This document shows positions 49,083 to 57,519 of a DNA stretch of 64,000 nt, one piece after another. The translations under genes and the position numbers were made by a program. The notes under the pieces were generated by a model. The model had not been told where the DNA came from. It did no database searches and saw nothing but the letters and a program-made list of their open reading frames with translations. This DNA is from Chloroflexota bacterium. Lineage in GTDB: Bacteria; Chloroflexota; Anaerolineae; Anaerolineales; Villigracilaceae. How positions within the stretch are numbered: the stretch's first letter is position 1; each line of letters begins with the position of its first letter. The DNA lies in NCBI GenBank assembly GCA_016234485.1, contig JACRBL010000051.1:1-64000 (forward strand), in the 5' to 3' direction.

Positions 49083-51881
49083 CTACCCAACCACCTTCAT
49101 CTCGCCCCAACTCGACCCCGCGCGGGCCTCTGTTTCGAGGGGGATGTCCAACCGATAGGCGGACTCCATCACATCCTTGACGACGCGCACCGTCTTCTCC
49201 AACTCGCCTTTCGGACATTCCAGCACCAACTCGTCGTGCACCTGCAACAGCATCTGCGCGGACAGTTTCGCGGCTTTCAGCGCGGAGGGAATCTTCAACA
49301 TGGCGAGCTTCATGATGTCCGCCGCCGTTCCCTGAATGGGCGCGTTGATGGCTTCGCGTTCCTCGCGGTTGCGCAGGTTGCGATTCATCTGTCCCTTCAA
49401 CGCGGGGAAGTAGCGGCGGCGTCCGAGCAAGGTCTCCACATAGCCCGTCTCCGTGGCAAACTTGCGAATGCCATCGAGATATTTTTTAATGCCAGGGAAC
49501 TCGCGGAAATATTCGGCCACGAAATCTTCGGCCTCCGCGAGAGTCAACTCGGTGGAGCGCGTGAGACCAAACGCGGACATGCCGTAGATCAACCCGAAGT
49601 TGATGGCCTTCGCGTGGCGGCGCTGATCCTTCGTCACCTGCTCGAGCGGGATGTTGTAAATCGCGGCCGCGGTCGTGGCGTGGATGTCCTGTCCTGCGCG
49701 GAAGGCCGCCAGCATCCCCGCGTCCTGCGCCATGTGTGCGACGATTCTCAATTCAATTTGCGAGTAATCCACCGAAAGAAGCGCTTTGCCCTTCTCGGCG
49801 ATAAACCCATTTCGCACACGGCGTCCGAGTTCACTGCGAATCGGAATGTTCTGCAAATTTGGATTATTTGACGAGAGTCGTCCCGTCACCGCGCCGATTT
49901 GGCTGTAGGAGGTGTGCACGCGTCCCGTCTTTGAATCCACGGCGAGCGGCAATGCGTCCACGTAGGTGGATTTTAATTTCGAGAGTTCGCGCTGTTCGAG
50001 AACAAGATCAACTACAGGATGCTGTCCGCTCAAAGTCTCCAACACTTCCGCGTTGGTGGAATAAAATCCGCTGGCGGTTTTCCACGAGGCGTCGGCTTTC
50101 AAGCCAAGTTTGTTGAACAGCACATCCGAAAGTTGTTGCGTCGAATTAATGTTAAACGGCTTGCCGACCGACGCGTAAACGTCCTTTTCAATTTCAGCCA
50201 GTCGCTTTGTCAACTCGCCCGACATTTTTTCAAAGAACGGCAGGTCGAGCAACACGCCAATCATTTCCATTTCAGCCAGCACAGCGGTCAGCGGCAGGTC
50301 AATTTCATCCATCAACTTCTCGCCGCCCACGCGCTTCACATCGGCCTGCATCACGGGCAACAGCCGCAGAGTCGACTCCGCGTCCGCGGCCGCGTACGGC
50401 GCCACCGCATCCACCGAAACATCCGCCATGCTGATCTGCTTCTTGCCTTTGCCGATCAACGCTTCGATGTGCGTCATCTCCACGCCCAGCCGCGCGAAGG
50501 CGAGATTCTTCAATCCCATGTTGCGCGACGAAGGGTCAACGATAAACTCGGCCAGCATCGTGTCATACGTCAACGGCTCCACGCGCAGTCCGTGCCGCGC
50601 CAGCACGATAAAATCATACTTGGCATGATGCGCCACCTTGCCGATCTTCGGGTTGGTCATCGGCGCACGCAATGATTCGATCACCTCTTCGAGCGGCAGG
50701 TTCTGTCCAATGCGATGGCCAACAGGAATGTAGATTCCTTCCCCGTCCTTGATCGCCAGCGAGATGCCAACCAACTCCGCCTGCATCTCTTCGGTAGACG
50801 TGGTCTCGGTGTCGAACGCGATCACCTTGGCCTTGTTCAACTCTTTAACCAATTCCGTCAACTTCTCGCGCGTGTCCACCACGCGGACTTCAATATCCGA
50901 CTCAATCTGCGGCGTGACGACAAACGCGGCCGGCGACTCAAACATGGACATCTGTCCCGCCTCGCTTCTTCCCTGACTTTTCGCGGCCGCGCCCGTGGAC
51001 GCGCCCGTCAGCGCCGCGACCTTCGTCACCAGCGTCTTGAATTCCAGCTCGCCGAGCAGAGTCGTCACAGCCGCCGCGTCGAAGTCGTGAGCGCGCGCCC
51101 GCTCGAGGTCCAGCTTGATCGAGAGGTCGGTGCGGATCGTCGCCAGGTCGCGGCTGAGGTAGGCCGAGTCCTTCCCTGCTTCCAGTTTGCCGCGCCAGCG
51201 ATTTTCCACCTCGTCGAGGTGTTTATAAATTTCGTCCAGCGTCTTGAACTTATTCAGCAATCCGAGCGCGGTCTTTTCGCCTACGCCAGGCACGCCAGGG
51301 ATGTTATCGGACGTGTCGCCGACGATGGCTTTGTAATCCACCACCTGCTCGGGGCGGACGCCGAACTTGCTGGCCTGCACGTCTTCGGGTGTGATGTAGG
51401 TTTTGTCGTCGCCCGCGATGTAGACCGCGGTGCGCTCGCCAACGAGTTGGAGCAGGTCGCGGTCGCCCGTGATGATCTTCACGCCGAGTCCCTGCGCGGC
51501 GACTTGACGGGCGATCGTGCCAAGCACGTCGTCCGCTTCGTAACCTTCCATTTCGAGGCGCGGGATGTTGAAGGCATCCACGATCTGGCGGATGCGCTCG
51601 ATCTGCGTACGCAGGTCATCGGGCATTTTTTCGCGCGTGGCTTTGTATTCGGGATACAGTTTGTCGCGGAAAGTTTTGCCCGTGTCGAACGCGACCGCCA
51701 GATATTCGGGCTTTTCCTGCTCGAGAATGCGGACGAGTTCGCGCGCGAAGCCATACGTCCCAGCAGTTGGCTCGCCTTTGGATGTCTGCCAACGCGCACT
51801 TCCCGCGCCGCCCGCAGTGAGGGCGAAATACATGCGGTAGGCAAGGGCGTGACCGTCTATGAGGTAAAGTGTAGGAGGCAT
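49083..51881 (-). CDS. polA: DNA polymerase I
   Basis: The product is 932 residues. The N-terminal 5'-3' exonuclease has LIDGHALAYRMYFAL, GYEADDVLGTIARQ and VGDTSDNIPGVPGVGEKTA. The 3'-5' exonuclease keeps its acidic residues (AFDTETTS, HHAKYDF, YAAADAES). Polymerase motifs are A LLSVDYSQIELRI, B RRHAKAINFGLIYGMSAFGL and C LLQVHDELVLE. It fills gaps and removes RNA primers. All three activities look intact. Confidence 0.97.
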   Translation of the reverse strand: MPPTLYLIDGHALAYRMYFALTAGGAGSARWQTSKGEPTAGTYGFARELVRILEQEKPEYLAVAFDTGKTFRDKLYPEYKATREKMPDDLRTQIERIRQIVDAFNIPRLEMEGYEADDVLGTIARQVAAQGLGVKIITGDRDLLQLVGERTAVYIAGDDKTYITPEDVQASKFGVRPEQVVDYKAIVGDTSDNIPGVPGVGEKTALGLLNKFKTLDEIYKHLDEVENRWRGKLEAGKDSAYLSRDLATIRTDLSIKLDLERARAHDFDAAAVTTLLGELEFKTLVTKVAALTGASTGAAAKSQGRSEAGQMSMFESPAAFVVTPQIESDIEVRVVDTREKLTELVKELNKAKVIAFDTETTSTEEMQAELVGISLAIKDGEGIYIPVGHRIGQNLPLEEVIESLRAPMTNPKIGKVAHHAKYDFIVLARHGLRVEPLTYDTMLAEFIVDPSSRNMGLKNLAFARLGVEMTHIEALIGKGKKQISMADVSVDAVAPYAAADAESTLRLLPVMQADVKRVGGEKLMDEIDLPLTAVLAEMEMIGVLLDLPFFEKMSGELTKRLAEIEKDVYASVGKPFNINSTQQLSDVLFNKLGLKADASWKTASGFYSTNAEVLETLSGQHPVVDLVLEQRELSKLKSTYVDALPLAVDSKTGRVHTSYSQIGAVTGRLSSNNPNLQNIPIRSELGRRVRNGFIAEKGKALLSVDYSQIELRIVAHMAQDAGMLAAFRAGQDIHATTAAAIYNIPLEQVTKDQRRHAKAINFGLIYGMSAFGLTRSTELTLAEAEDFVAEYFREFPGIKKYLDGIRKFATETGYVETLLGRRRYFPALKGQMNRNLRNREEREAINAPIQGTAADIMKLAMLKIPSALKAAKLSAQMLLQVHDELVLECPKGELEKTVRVVKDVMESAYRLDIPLETEARAGSSWGEMKVVG

Positions 51882-51892
51882 GGGGTTAGTCC

Positions 51893-51970
51893 GATGGTCT
51901 GATGATCGAATGGTCTAATGGTTTTGGAGTCATGATACTGGAATCCTGAAGTTCTACTTCAGGCGATTCC
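51893..51970. repeat. GGTC-rich units and GGAATCC-GAAGTTCTACTTC palindrome, copy 3
   Basis: GATGGTCTGATGATCGAATGG-type units lie at 51893-51927. GGAATCC (51940-51946), hairpin CCTGAAGT-TCT-ACTTCAGG (51945-51963) and GATTCC (51965-51970) follow. The family is the same as 16483-16535 and 18560-18629. It lies upstream of polA, in the 170-bp gap before the next gene. Confidence 0.75.
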
Positions 51971-52051
51971 TGCTGGTGAAAACAAAAAACGCAGAGCGCT
52001 GGGAGGCCGTCCTCGCGCCCTGCGCCGCGCACAGGAGGAGCAAAACCGCGT

Positions 52052-53731
52052 CTATGGTCGCGGCTGAGAATCGCCCTGCCGCTGACGCGTCTGTTTGATG
52101 TAGTCCTTCACTAGTTGTTGCGGATGCGGTTGCGTGCCGCCCATGATGAGGTAACCAGGCGCCCAAAAATCGCCCGAGGGGTTTTCCTTTTTCAAGCGCG
52201 GGAAATCCGAAAAAATTCTTTCCGAAGTCTGCTGGCGCATGATGCGCATGAGATAGCCTGGCGACGTGTTGGGCGGCACGCTCACCACCCATTGCATGTA
52301 CTCGGGGCGCACGGCCTGATATTCCAACCGCCAGCCGAAGGCGATGCAAATGCTGGGAAGCCATTCGCTCAAATTTGCGGCCAGGTCGCCCGCGAGATAA
52401 TGGGACGAGAAACGCGGCACGAGCAGGCAGGCATAATTGAGGTGATACAAACCGTTCGAGGAAGGCTCCAAAATTACGCGTCCCGCCACCTCGGTGATCG
52501 AGTGCGGACGCGTCTCGTCCAACTCGCCGGGCTGGGGCGAACGCACGGGCGTGGCAGGCCGCGCGGGATGGGAGGGCGCGGGTCTGGATGGCGCGGTCAC
52601 GTCCAACTCCAGCGCTTCGGTCTTCACGGTCGCGGCCATCTCGTTGGAGATCAGGTCATTCAGGCGCACAGGCGGGGATGATTCGCGGCTCACCACACGC
52701 GTCTCCGCGAGCGGAGCGGAACGGCGCGTTTCCAAAATAGACGGGTCGAGGTCCCGTTTGGGGACGACAGGCTCTTCGACGCGCGGCATCGGTTGCGGTG
52801 CGGGGATCGGCGTGGGGATGTCGTTGATGATGTCCGAAATGGATGGGACGTCGAGATCGTGTTGATCGGTCGGGAACGGTTCGCTCGCGCGTGACTTTGG
52901 GGCGGGCGCGGGAGCGCGTGCAGGCTCTGGCACGAAGGGCGGCACGGGTCCCGTCTTTTCCACGGCCAGCGAATGCGCCAGCGAGTTGGCCTGGGCGCGG
53001 ATGGTGCTGAAGGGCGTCTCGGCATCGAAGACCAGCGCCAGCGCCACGCCTTCCATCAACGCGGTGGCGTAAAGCATGTGTTCGGCGCGCGTGGTTTCGA
53101 GGCGGGCAAAGCGCAACAAGTCGCCGCCCTTTTGCTCGTCCCAATTGCGCGTGACGATGCGGACGAGTTCGTCGGCGGTCTCGCGCGAGAGTCCGCCCGC
53201 GTAGGCCCACAATGTTTTACCGCGCGTGATGAGCGCGGCCTGCGCCGAAGATTCGAGCGTGAGGCGCGTGAGGCGCTGGGCGGCTTTGTTTACGTCCTGC
53301 AACCAAAAAAGATCGTTGTTGGTTTGGGACATTGAGAGGGCGGGGGAGAATTCAATTTCGGGATCGGGCATATCTTCATCCTCGGGCGCGGCGCCAAGCA
53401 TGTCCATCAATTCGGGCAGGTAGAATGGCTTGCGGAGCGCCGTCCACGGGCGGAGCGAGTCGAACGCGGGGGGCAGTTCCTCGTCTGAAACGATGACCAG
53501 CCCAAGGTCCGGGCGAAGCGAGCGGAGGGCGCGTCCAATTTCGTACACGGCCTCCATCCCCAGGTCCACGTCCAGAAAGGCGGTTTCACATTCCTCGGCT
53601 TTGAGTTGAACGAGGGCAGAGGGTTCATCGCTCGCAATATAAACACGAAATTGGCGCGTCTCTTCCAAACTGGAACGAAGCATCGCGCCAAAACTGGGTT
53701 GGGGTGTAATGATAAGCAGGTCGCGAATCAT
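52052..53731 (-). CDS. Receiver-like / roadblock-like / IS200-transposase-like fusion protein
   Basis: The product is about 559 residues. Residues 1-115 are receiver-like (LLIITPQPSFGAMLRSSLEE, Asp in TAFLDVDLG, Lys in LRKPFYLPELMDML), but the acidic pair of the first strand is missing. About 130-250 resembles a roadblock/LC7 domain (LESSAQAALITRGKTLWAYAGGLSRETADELV, then ALMEGVALALVFD). After a Pro-rich linker, the last ~130 residues follow the Y1/IS200 transposase fold: YHLNYACLLVPRF, VVSVPPNTSPGYLMRIMRQQTSERIFSDFPRLKKE, FWAPGYLIM, QLVKDYIKQ. The HUH histidines are replaced (EYMQ where DHVH is usual), while the Tyr region remains. It is likely a non-mobile regulatory protein. GTG 53740 is an alternative start. 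Confidence 0.72.
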   Translation of the reverse strand: MIRDLLIITPQPSFGAMLRSSLEETRQFRVYIASDEPSALVQLKAEECETAFLDVDLGMEAVYEIGRALRSLRPDLGLVIVSDEELPPAFDSLRPWTALRKPFYLPELMDMLGAAPEDEDMPDPEIEFSPALSMSQTNNDLFWLQDVNKAAQRLTRLTLESSAQAALITRGKTLWAYAGGLSRETADELVRIVTRNWDEQKGGDLLRFARLETTRAEHMLYATALMEGVALALVFDAETPFSTIRAQANSLAHSLAVEKTGPVPPFVPEPARAPAPAPKSRASEPFPTDQHDLDVPSISDIINDIPTPIPAPQPMPRVEEPVVPKRDLDPSILETRRSAPLAETRVVSRESSPPVRLNDLISNEMAATVKTEALELDVTAPSRPAPSHPARPATPVRSPQPGELDETRPHSITEVAGRVILEPSSNGLYHLNYACLLVPRFSSHYLAGDLAANLSEWLPSICIAFGWRLEYQAVRPEYMQWVVSVPPNTSPGYLMRIMRQQTSERIFSDFPRLKKENPSGDFWAPGYLIMGGTQPHPQQLVKDYIKQTRQRQGDSQPRP

Positions 53732-53814
53732 TCTGGTCACAGTGTATCACTTTAAATATATGAAGGCAAGTGAGCCAAGGGAAGGGAGAAATTGGCAAAA
53801 ATTGTATAGATGAC

Positions 53815-53843
53815 TTGACTTTATTGTCAGTCCGTGCTATTTA
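53815..53843 (+). promoter_or_regulatory. Promoter of the metallo-hydrolase gene
   Basis: -35 TTGACT (53815-53820), 17-nt spacer, and -10 TATTTA with TGC immediately before it (extended -10). It is one of the few classical promoters in the window. Confidence 0.6.
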
Positions 53844-53870
53844 AAGAAAGACATTTTTCAAGGATGGATT

Positions 53871-54734
53871 ATGCAACGCGAACGAGTATCTGAAAACGTA
53901 TATTGGTTCCAAAGTGACGTCTACGCGCAAGTAACGGCGGGCGTCATTGTGGGACCGCAATGGGCCGTGGTCGTGGACACCCTGGCCCTGCCCGACGAGT
54001 CTCTGGGAATGCGCGATTTCATCGAGCGTGAGTTGAGCGTGCCAGTGCGCTATGTGATCAACACCCACTATCACGCCGACCACGCCTGGGGCAACTGCTT
54101 TTTCCCGGGCGCCACGGTGATCGCCCACGCGCGCTGTCGCGAATTGCTCGAGGAACGCGGCCGTCCATCACTAGAGACCGCGCGCAGACAGAACAACAGC
54201 CTCAAGCAGGTACGCATTGTCCTGCCGCAAATGACCTTCTCCTCCGGCGAGATGACTTTGCGCGTCGGCAAGAAGAACCTGACAATCATATCGGCACAGG
54301 GGCACAGTAACGATGGCATTGCCGTGCTGGTGGAGGAAGACCGCGTACTCTTCGCGGGCGACTCATTCATGCCCTTGCCCTACGTGGTGGACGGCGACCT
54401 GGAAGACATCTCCGCTTCGATCCGCAAGATCGGGCGCATGGGGCTGGAGAACATCATCCAGGGTCATGGCGATATCATCCTGCGCGGCGAAATAGATGCA
54501 GCCGTGAAGGAAAACCTGAACTACCTGACCAACCTCAAGAGAGTGGTGAAGACCGCCATGCGCCGCCGCAACCCCGAGGAGATCCTCGAGGCGGTCACCA
54601 TCGAGGAATGCGGCAAGAGCCGCGTCCACCTGGGCGGGCTGGCCGAGTCTTTGCACCAGCGCAACATGCGCGCGCTCGTCCAGAAATACGCGGCGGAAGA
54701 GGAAAAAGAGGTAAAAGTTAAGAGTAAGAAGTAG
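53871..54734 (+). CDS. Metallo-beta-lactamase-fold hydrolase
   Basis: The product is 287 residues with the metal site NTHYHADHAWGN (HxHxDH), a distal His in AQGHSNDG, Asp in VLFAGDSFMPLPY and a final His in IIQGHGDI. The overall pattern is of the SoxH/glyoxalase II-like branch. The C-terminal ~80 residues are helical and end in Lys-rich sequence. The substrate is unknown. It has its own promoter and precedes ssb. Confidence 0.85.
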   Translation: MQRERVSENVYWFQSDVYAQVTAGVIVGPQWAVVVDTLALPDESLGMRDFIERELSVPVRYVINTHYHADHAWGNCFFPGATVIAHARCRELLEERGRPSLETARRQNNSLKQVRIVLPQMTFSSGEMTLRVGKKNLTIISAQGHSNDGIAVLVEEDRVLFAGDSFMPLPYVVDGDLEDISASIRKIGRMGLENIIQGHGDIILRGEIDAAVKENLNYLTNLKRVVKTAMRRRNPEEILEAVTIEECGKSRVHLGGLAESLHQRNMRALVQKYAAEEEKEVKVKSKK

Positions 54735-54744
54735 GGGGATGGAG

Positions 54745-54750
54745 TACAAT
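54745..54750 (+). promoter_or_regulatory. -10-like TACAAT upstream of ssb
   Basis: TACAAT lies 11 nt after the metallo-hydrolase stop. A start near 54757 would put the hairpin at 54767-54787 in the ssb leader. No clear -35. Confidence 0.4.
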
Positions 54751-54766
54751 GCAAACGTTCGATTGT

Positions 54767-54790
54767 CCCCGCCGTTGAGCGGCGGGGTTT
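54767..54790 (+). terminator. Terminator of the metallo-hydrolase gene or attenuator of ssb
   Basis: The 8-bp G/C stem CCCCGCCG / CGGCGGGG with a 5-nt loop is followed by only three T. It lies 26 nt before ssb and downstream of a -10-like box, so a leader role is possible. Confidence 0.6.
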
Positions 54791-54815
54791 CCCAATTCAC
54801 AAAGGAGAATCCCCC

Positions 54816-55241
54816 ATGTATCACACCTTAATCATCGTCGGCAACGTTGGCAAAGACCCCGAAATGCGTTACACGCCATCGGGTCAGGCCGTCACTTCTT
54901 TTTCCGTTGCCACCAACCGTCAATATACCGGCTCGAATGGAGAGCAGGTTAAGGAAACCATGTGGTTCCGCGTTTCCACCTGGGGCAAGACCGCGGAAGT
55001 CTGCAATCAGTATGTAAAGAAGGGCTCCAAAGTATTGGTAGAAGGAAGATTGACGCCCGATAAAGCCACGGGCGGCCCGCGCATTTGGACCAAGCAAGAT
55101 GGCTCCGCGGGCGCATCTTTTGAAGTAACCGCGAACACCGTGCGCTTCCTCTCATCGCGACAAGAAGGCGAGGGTGGCGGCATGATGCAGGGCGACGCGG
55201 GCGACATGACCATGCCCACCGAGGACAACATCCCGTTCTAA
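54816..55241 (+). CDS. ssb: Single-stranded DNA-binding protein
   Basis: The product is 141 residues with an OB fold: HTLIIVGNVGKDPEMRYTPSGQAVTSFSVATNR, TMWFRVSTWGKTAEVCNQYVKKGSKVLVEGRL, and a Gly-rich linker to the acidic tip EDNIPF. The tip recruits replication and repair partners. AAAGGAG lies upstream of ATG 54816. It heads a compact run with DUF3467 and translin genes. Confidence 0.96.
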   Translation: MYHTLIIVGNVGKDPEMRYTPSGQAVTSFSVATNRQYTGSNGEQVKETMWFRVSTWGKTAEVCNQYVKKGSKVLVEGRLTPDKATGGPRIWTKQDGSAGASFEVTANTVRFLSSRQEGEGGGMMQGDAGDMTMPTEDNIPF

Positions 55242-55253
55242 ACAGGAGGAAAT

Positions 55254-55586
55254 ATGGCTCCCACTCCGCGACCTGCCCCCACCAGCCTCGAAATCCCGCC
55301 TGGGCTGGATATCATCTACGCCAACCTGGCGCGCATCTCGCACTCGCCTGCCGACATCGTGATGGACTTTGCTCATGCCCTGCCGGGCGAGCCCAAAGCG
55401 GTCATCAAGTCGCGCCTGCTCATGTCGCCGTTGAGCGCCAAATTGTTCTACCGCGCCCTCGGCGAAAACCTGGCGCGCTACGAGGCCGCCTTTGGCGAGA
55501 TCTCCGTGCCGGTCAATTCCTCGCTGGCCGAGCATCTCTTCCGTCCGCACCAACCGCCCGAACCTCCCACGGACAAAAAAGAATAA
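55254..55586 (+). CDS. DUF3467 family protein
   Basis: The product is 110 residues. IIYANLARISHSPADIVMDFAHALPG, IKSRLLMSPLSAKLFYRALGENLARYEAAFGEI is the DUF3467 pattern (yaN.....sp.e...dF, R..msP..ak....aL..n...YE..fG.i). The family function is unknown. AGGAGG lies upstream. It starts 12 nt after ssb and ends 1 nt before the translin gene. Confidence 0.88.
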   Translation: MAPTPRPAPTSLEIPPGLDIIYANLARISHSPADIVMDFAHALPGEPKAVIKSRLLMSPLSAKLFYRALGENLARYEAAFGEISVPVNSSLAEHLFRPHQPPEPPTDKKE

Positions 55587-55587
55587 C

Positions 55588-56274
55588 ATGCACAAACTCG
55601 AATCCATCGCGGACCAAATCCGCCGCGATTTCGACCTCCGCACCGCCGCGCGCGACAAGGCTCTGACCACCGCGCGCGGACTGACTCGCGCCTGTTCGCT
55701 CGCCATCCGCGCCGCCCATCGCCTCGAAACCGACGGGCTGGCTGGCCAGCTGACCGAGGCGCGTTCCCTCGCCGACGCGTTGCGCCTCGAACTGCGCGAC
55801 CACCCCGACCTTTTCCACGCGGGTTACACCCAGGACGCGCTCAAAGAATTTGTGGAGGCCAGCGCCACCTGCGCGTTGATCCAAAACCAGCCATTGCCCA
55901 CGCCCGAGGAACTCGGCGTGCATGGCGCGACCTACCTGAACGGCCTGGCCGAAGTGGTGGGCGAGTTGCGCCGCCGCACGCTCGATATCCTCCGCAATGG
56001 ATATTCCGCGGAGGCCGAACGCCTGCTCGGAATCATGGACGATATTTACAGCGTGCTCGTCAGCATGGACTACCCCGACGCGATCACCAGCGGCCTGCGC
56101 CGTCAAACGGACGTGGCGCGCAGTATCATCGAGAAGACGCGCGGCGACATCACCTTCAGCCTGCGCGGGGAACATCTGGAACAGGCGATCGGGCGGCTGA
56201 TCGGCCAATTAAACGGCGACGCGGCCGAGGTCCAGAAAGAAGCGGGGAAGTTCATTGTCAACGAAGAGGAGTGA
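55588..56274 (+). CDS. Translin-family protein
   Basis: The product is 228 residues and all helical. The C-terminal two-thirds matches the prokaryotic translin pattern: PLPTPEELGVHGATYLNGLAEVVGELRRRTLDILRNGYSAEAERLLGIMDDIYSVLVSMDYPDAITSGLRRQTDVARSIIEKTRGDIT. Translins bind single-stranded RNA or DNA as ring-like oligomers, and some with TRAX cut RNA. The acidic metal site typical of TRAX is not evident to me. It lies in a run with ssb and DUF3467, suggesting a link to nucleic-acid handling. Confidence 0.85.
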   Translation: MHKLESIADQIRRDFDLRTAARDKALTTARGLTRACSLAIRAAHRLETDGLAGQLTEARSLADALRLELRDHPDLFHAGYTQDALKEFVEASATCALIQNQPLPTPEELGVHGATYLNGLAEVVGELRRRTLDILRNGYSAEAERLLGIMDDIYSVLVSMDYPDAITSGLRRQTDVARSIIEKTRGDITFSLRGEHLEQAIGRLIGQLNGDAAEVQKEAGKFIVNEEE

Positions 56275-56277
56275 AGC

Positions 56278-56910
56278 ATGACGCGCGGCGGACGCAGGCA
56301 TGGTCTCGTCATTTATCGCGTGATCCTGAATCGCTGGTGGCCTGAAACGCTGGGGATGGGGCTTATCCTGGCTTTGATCGCGTGGAAAACGTATCAAATC
56401 CCGCTGGGACAAAACGAACCCTGGCGCTGGCAAATGCTGGCGGGCTTCGCGGGCGTGACGGTTGTGGCGGGGATCGTCCTGGCGGCGATGCGGGGGATGG
56501 CTTATGTGCAGGTTTTTCCGCAATATGTGAAACTGGCGACGCCCTTCATGCGATTGAATATTTCCTATAAACGCGTCCGCCGCACGACCACCACCGAGAT
56601 GCGGGCGCTTTTTCCGCCTGGGCAGATGCGCGGCTGGAAGCGTGACGTGGTTTCGCCGCTAGGCGGACGCACGGCGGTGGTGCTGGAATTGAATGGCTGG
56701 CCCGCCGACCCGAAGATGATGCGGGTGTTCCTTTCGCATTTTTTCTTTAAAGATAAAACGCCCCATTTTGTAATTTTGGTGGACGATTGGATGAAGTTCA
56801 GCACGGAATTGGAAAGCATGCGCTCGGGCGGGGGAAATACACAACCGCGTGGACCAACACGCGAGGTCAAGCAATCCATTCTCTCGCGCCTGCCCCGCAA
56901 GGATTCATGA
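56278..56910 (+). CDS. Two-helix membrane protein of unknown function
   Basis: The product is 210 residues. Two membrane helices (TLGMGLILALIAWKTY and MLAGFAGVTVVAGIVLAAM) precede a soluble domain starting MAYVQVFPQYVKLATPFMRLNISYKRVRRTTTTEM, which has the look of a small beta-barrel (PH-like) domain. I do not recognise a family. It starts 3 nt after the translin stop and overlaps the next gene by 4 nt, so it is part of the same operon. Confidence 0.7.
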   Translation: MTRGGRRHGLVIYRVILNRWWPETLGMGLILALIAWKTYQIPLGQNEPWRWQMLAGFAGVTVVAGIVLAAMRGMAYVQVFPQYVKLATPFMRLNISYKRVRRTTTTEMRALFPPGQMRGWKRDVVSPLGGRTAVVLELNGWPADPKMMRVFLSHFFFKDKTPHFVILVDDWMKFSTELESMRSGGGNTQPRGPTREVKQSILSRLPRKDS

Positions 56911-57335
56911 ACGTCTATTTTGCCTGCTCCATCACGGGCGGACGCGCCTACGAAGCCGTTTACCAGGCCATTACGCGCGCGCTGACTTCGGACGGCATCG
57001 TGATTCCCACCGCGCATCTGGCCGAGACGGGCGTGGTGGACGAGGAAAAGATCATCGAGCCGCGCGTCGTTTTCGAGCGCGATGTGAATTGGATTCGCGG
57101 CGCGCAGGCCTTGATCGCTGAGGTGAGCGCGCCTTCGCATGGCGTGGGCTATGAAATTGGCCTTGCGCTGGAATTGGGGAAACCCGTTCTCTGCCTGCAC
57201 GAGCAGAGGCGGGCGGTATCCAAGATGATTACGGGCAATCCGCACCCGAAGTTGAGCGTGAAGGCCTACGAAACCCCCGAACAGGCTGTAGAATTGGCGC
57301 GCGAGTTTCTTGCTCAGGTAAAACTTTATTTGTGA
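56907..57335 (+). CDS. Nucleoside 2-deoxyribosyltransferase-like / DNPH1-like N-glycosidase
   Basis: The product is 142 residues. MNVYFACSITGGRAYEAVYQAITRAL, ERDVNWIRGAQALIAEVSAPSHGVGYEIGLALELGKPVLCLHE match the Rcl/DNPH1 branch of nucleoside 2-deoxyribosyltransferases. The Glu in VGYEIG corresponds to the catalytic acid. DNPH1 hydrolyses 2'-deoxynucleoside 5'-phosphates and cleans modified nucleotides from the pool. ATG overlaps the preceding stop (ATGA). Confidence 0.82.
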   Translation: MNVYFACSITGGRAYEAVYQAITRALTSDGIVIPTAHLAETGVVDEEKIIEPRVVFERDVNWIRGAQALIAEVSAPSHGVGYEIGLALELGKPVLCLHEQRRAVSKMITGNPHPKLSVKAYETPEQAVELAREFLAQVKLYL

Positions 57336-57367
57336 CAATTATCACTAACTATCCGTGACATTTAGAA

Positions 57368-57400
57368 TTGCCTGACCGCTGGGTTGTCTGATAATATAAC
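57368..57400 (+). promoter_or_regulatory. Promoter of a candidate small RNA
   Basis: TTGCCT (57368-57373) and the A/T-rich GATAATATAAC (57390-57400) give candidate -35 and -10 boxes at 16-18 nt spacing. They lie 33 nt after the DNPH1-like stop. Confidence 0.4.
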
Positions 57401-57402
57401 GG

Positions 57403-57495
57403 CGGAGACGGAACATAGACACCTCCAACATTGCTCCTCACTGTCTCCTCCTTTGGCGAATGCCTCCGCCGGTTCTCCCCGGCGGAGGCTTTTTT
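57403..57495 (+). ncRNA. Candidate small RNA of about 90 nt
   Basis: A promoter-like sequence is followed by about 60 nt of non-coding sequence and a strong intrinsic terminator. GGCGGAGAC near the 5' end can pair with GTCTCCTCC (one mismatch) further down, making a stem. No gene follows on this strand for almost 3 kb, so it is not an attenuator of a downstream gene. It might instead be the 3' UTR end of the ssb-translin-DNPH1 run. It lies in a 393-bp stretch (57336-57728) with no protein gene. Confidence 0.45.
57462..57495 (+). terminator. Strong intrinsic terminator
   Basis: Perfect 11-bp stem GCCTCCGCCGG / CCGGCGGAGGC with a 6-nt loop, followed by six T. Confidence 0.93.
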
Positions 57496-57519
57496 AAGCG
57501 GAAATTTTGAACAAAAAAA

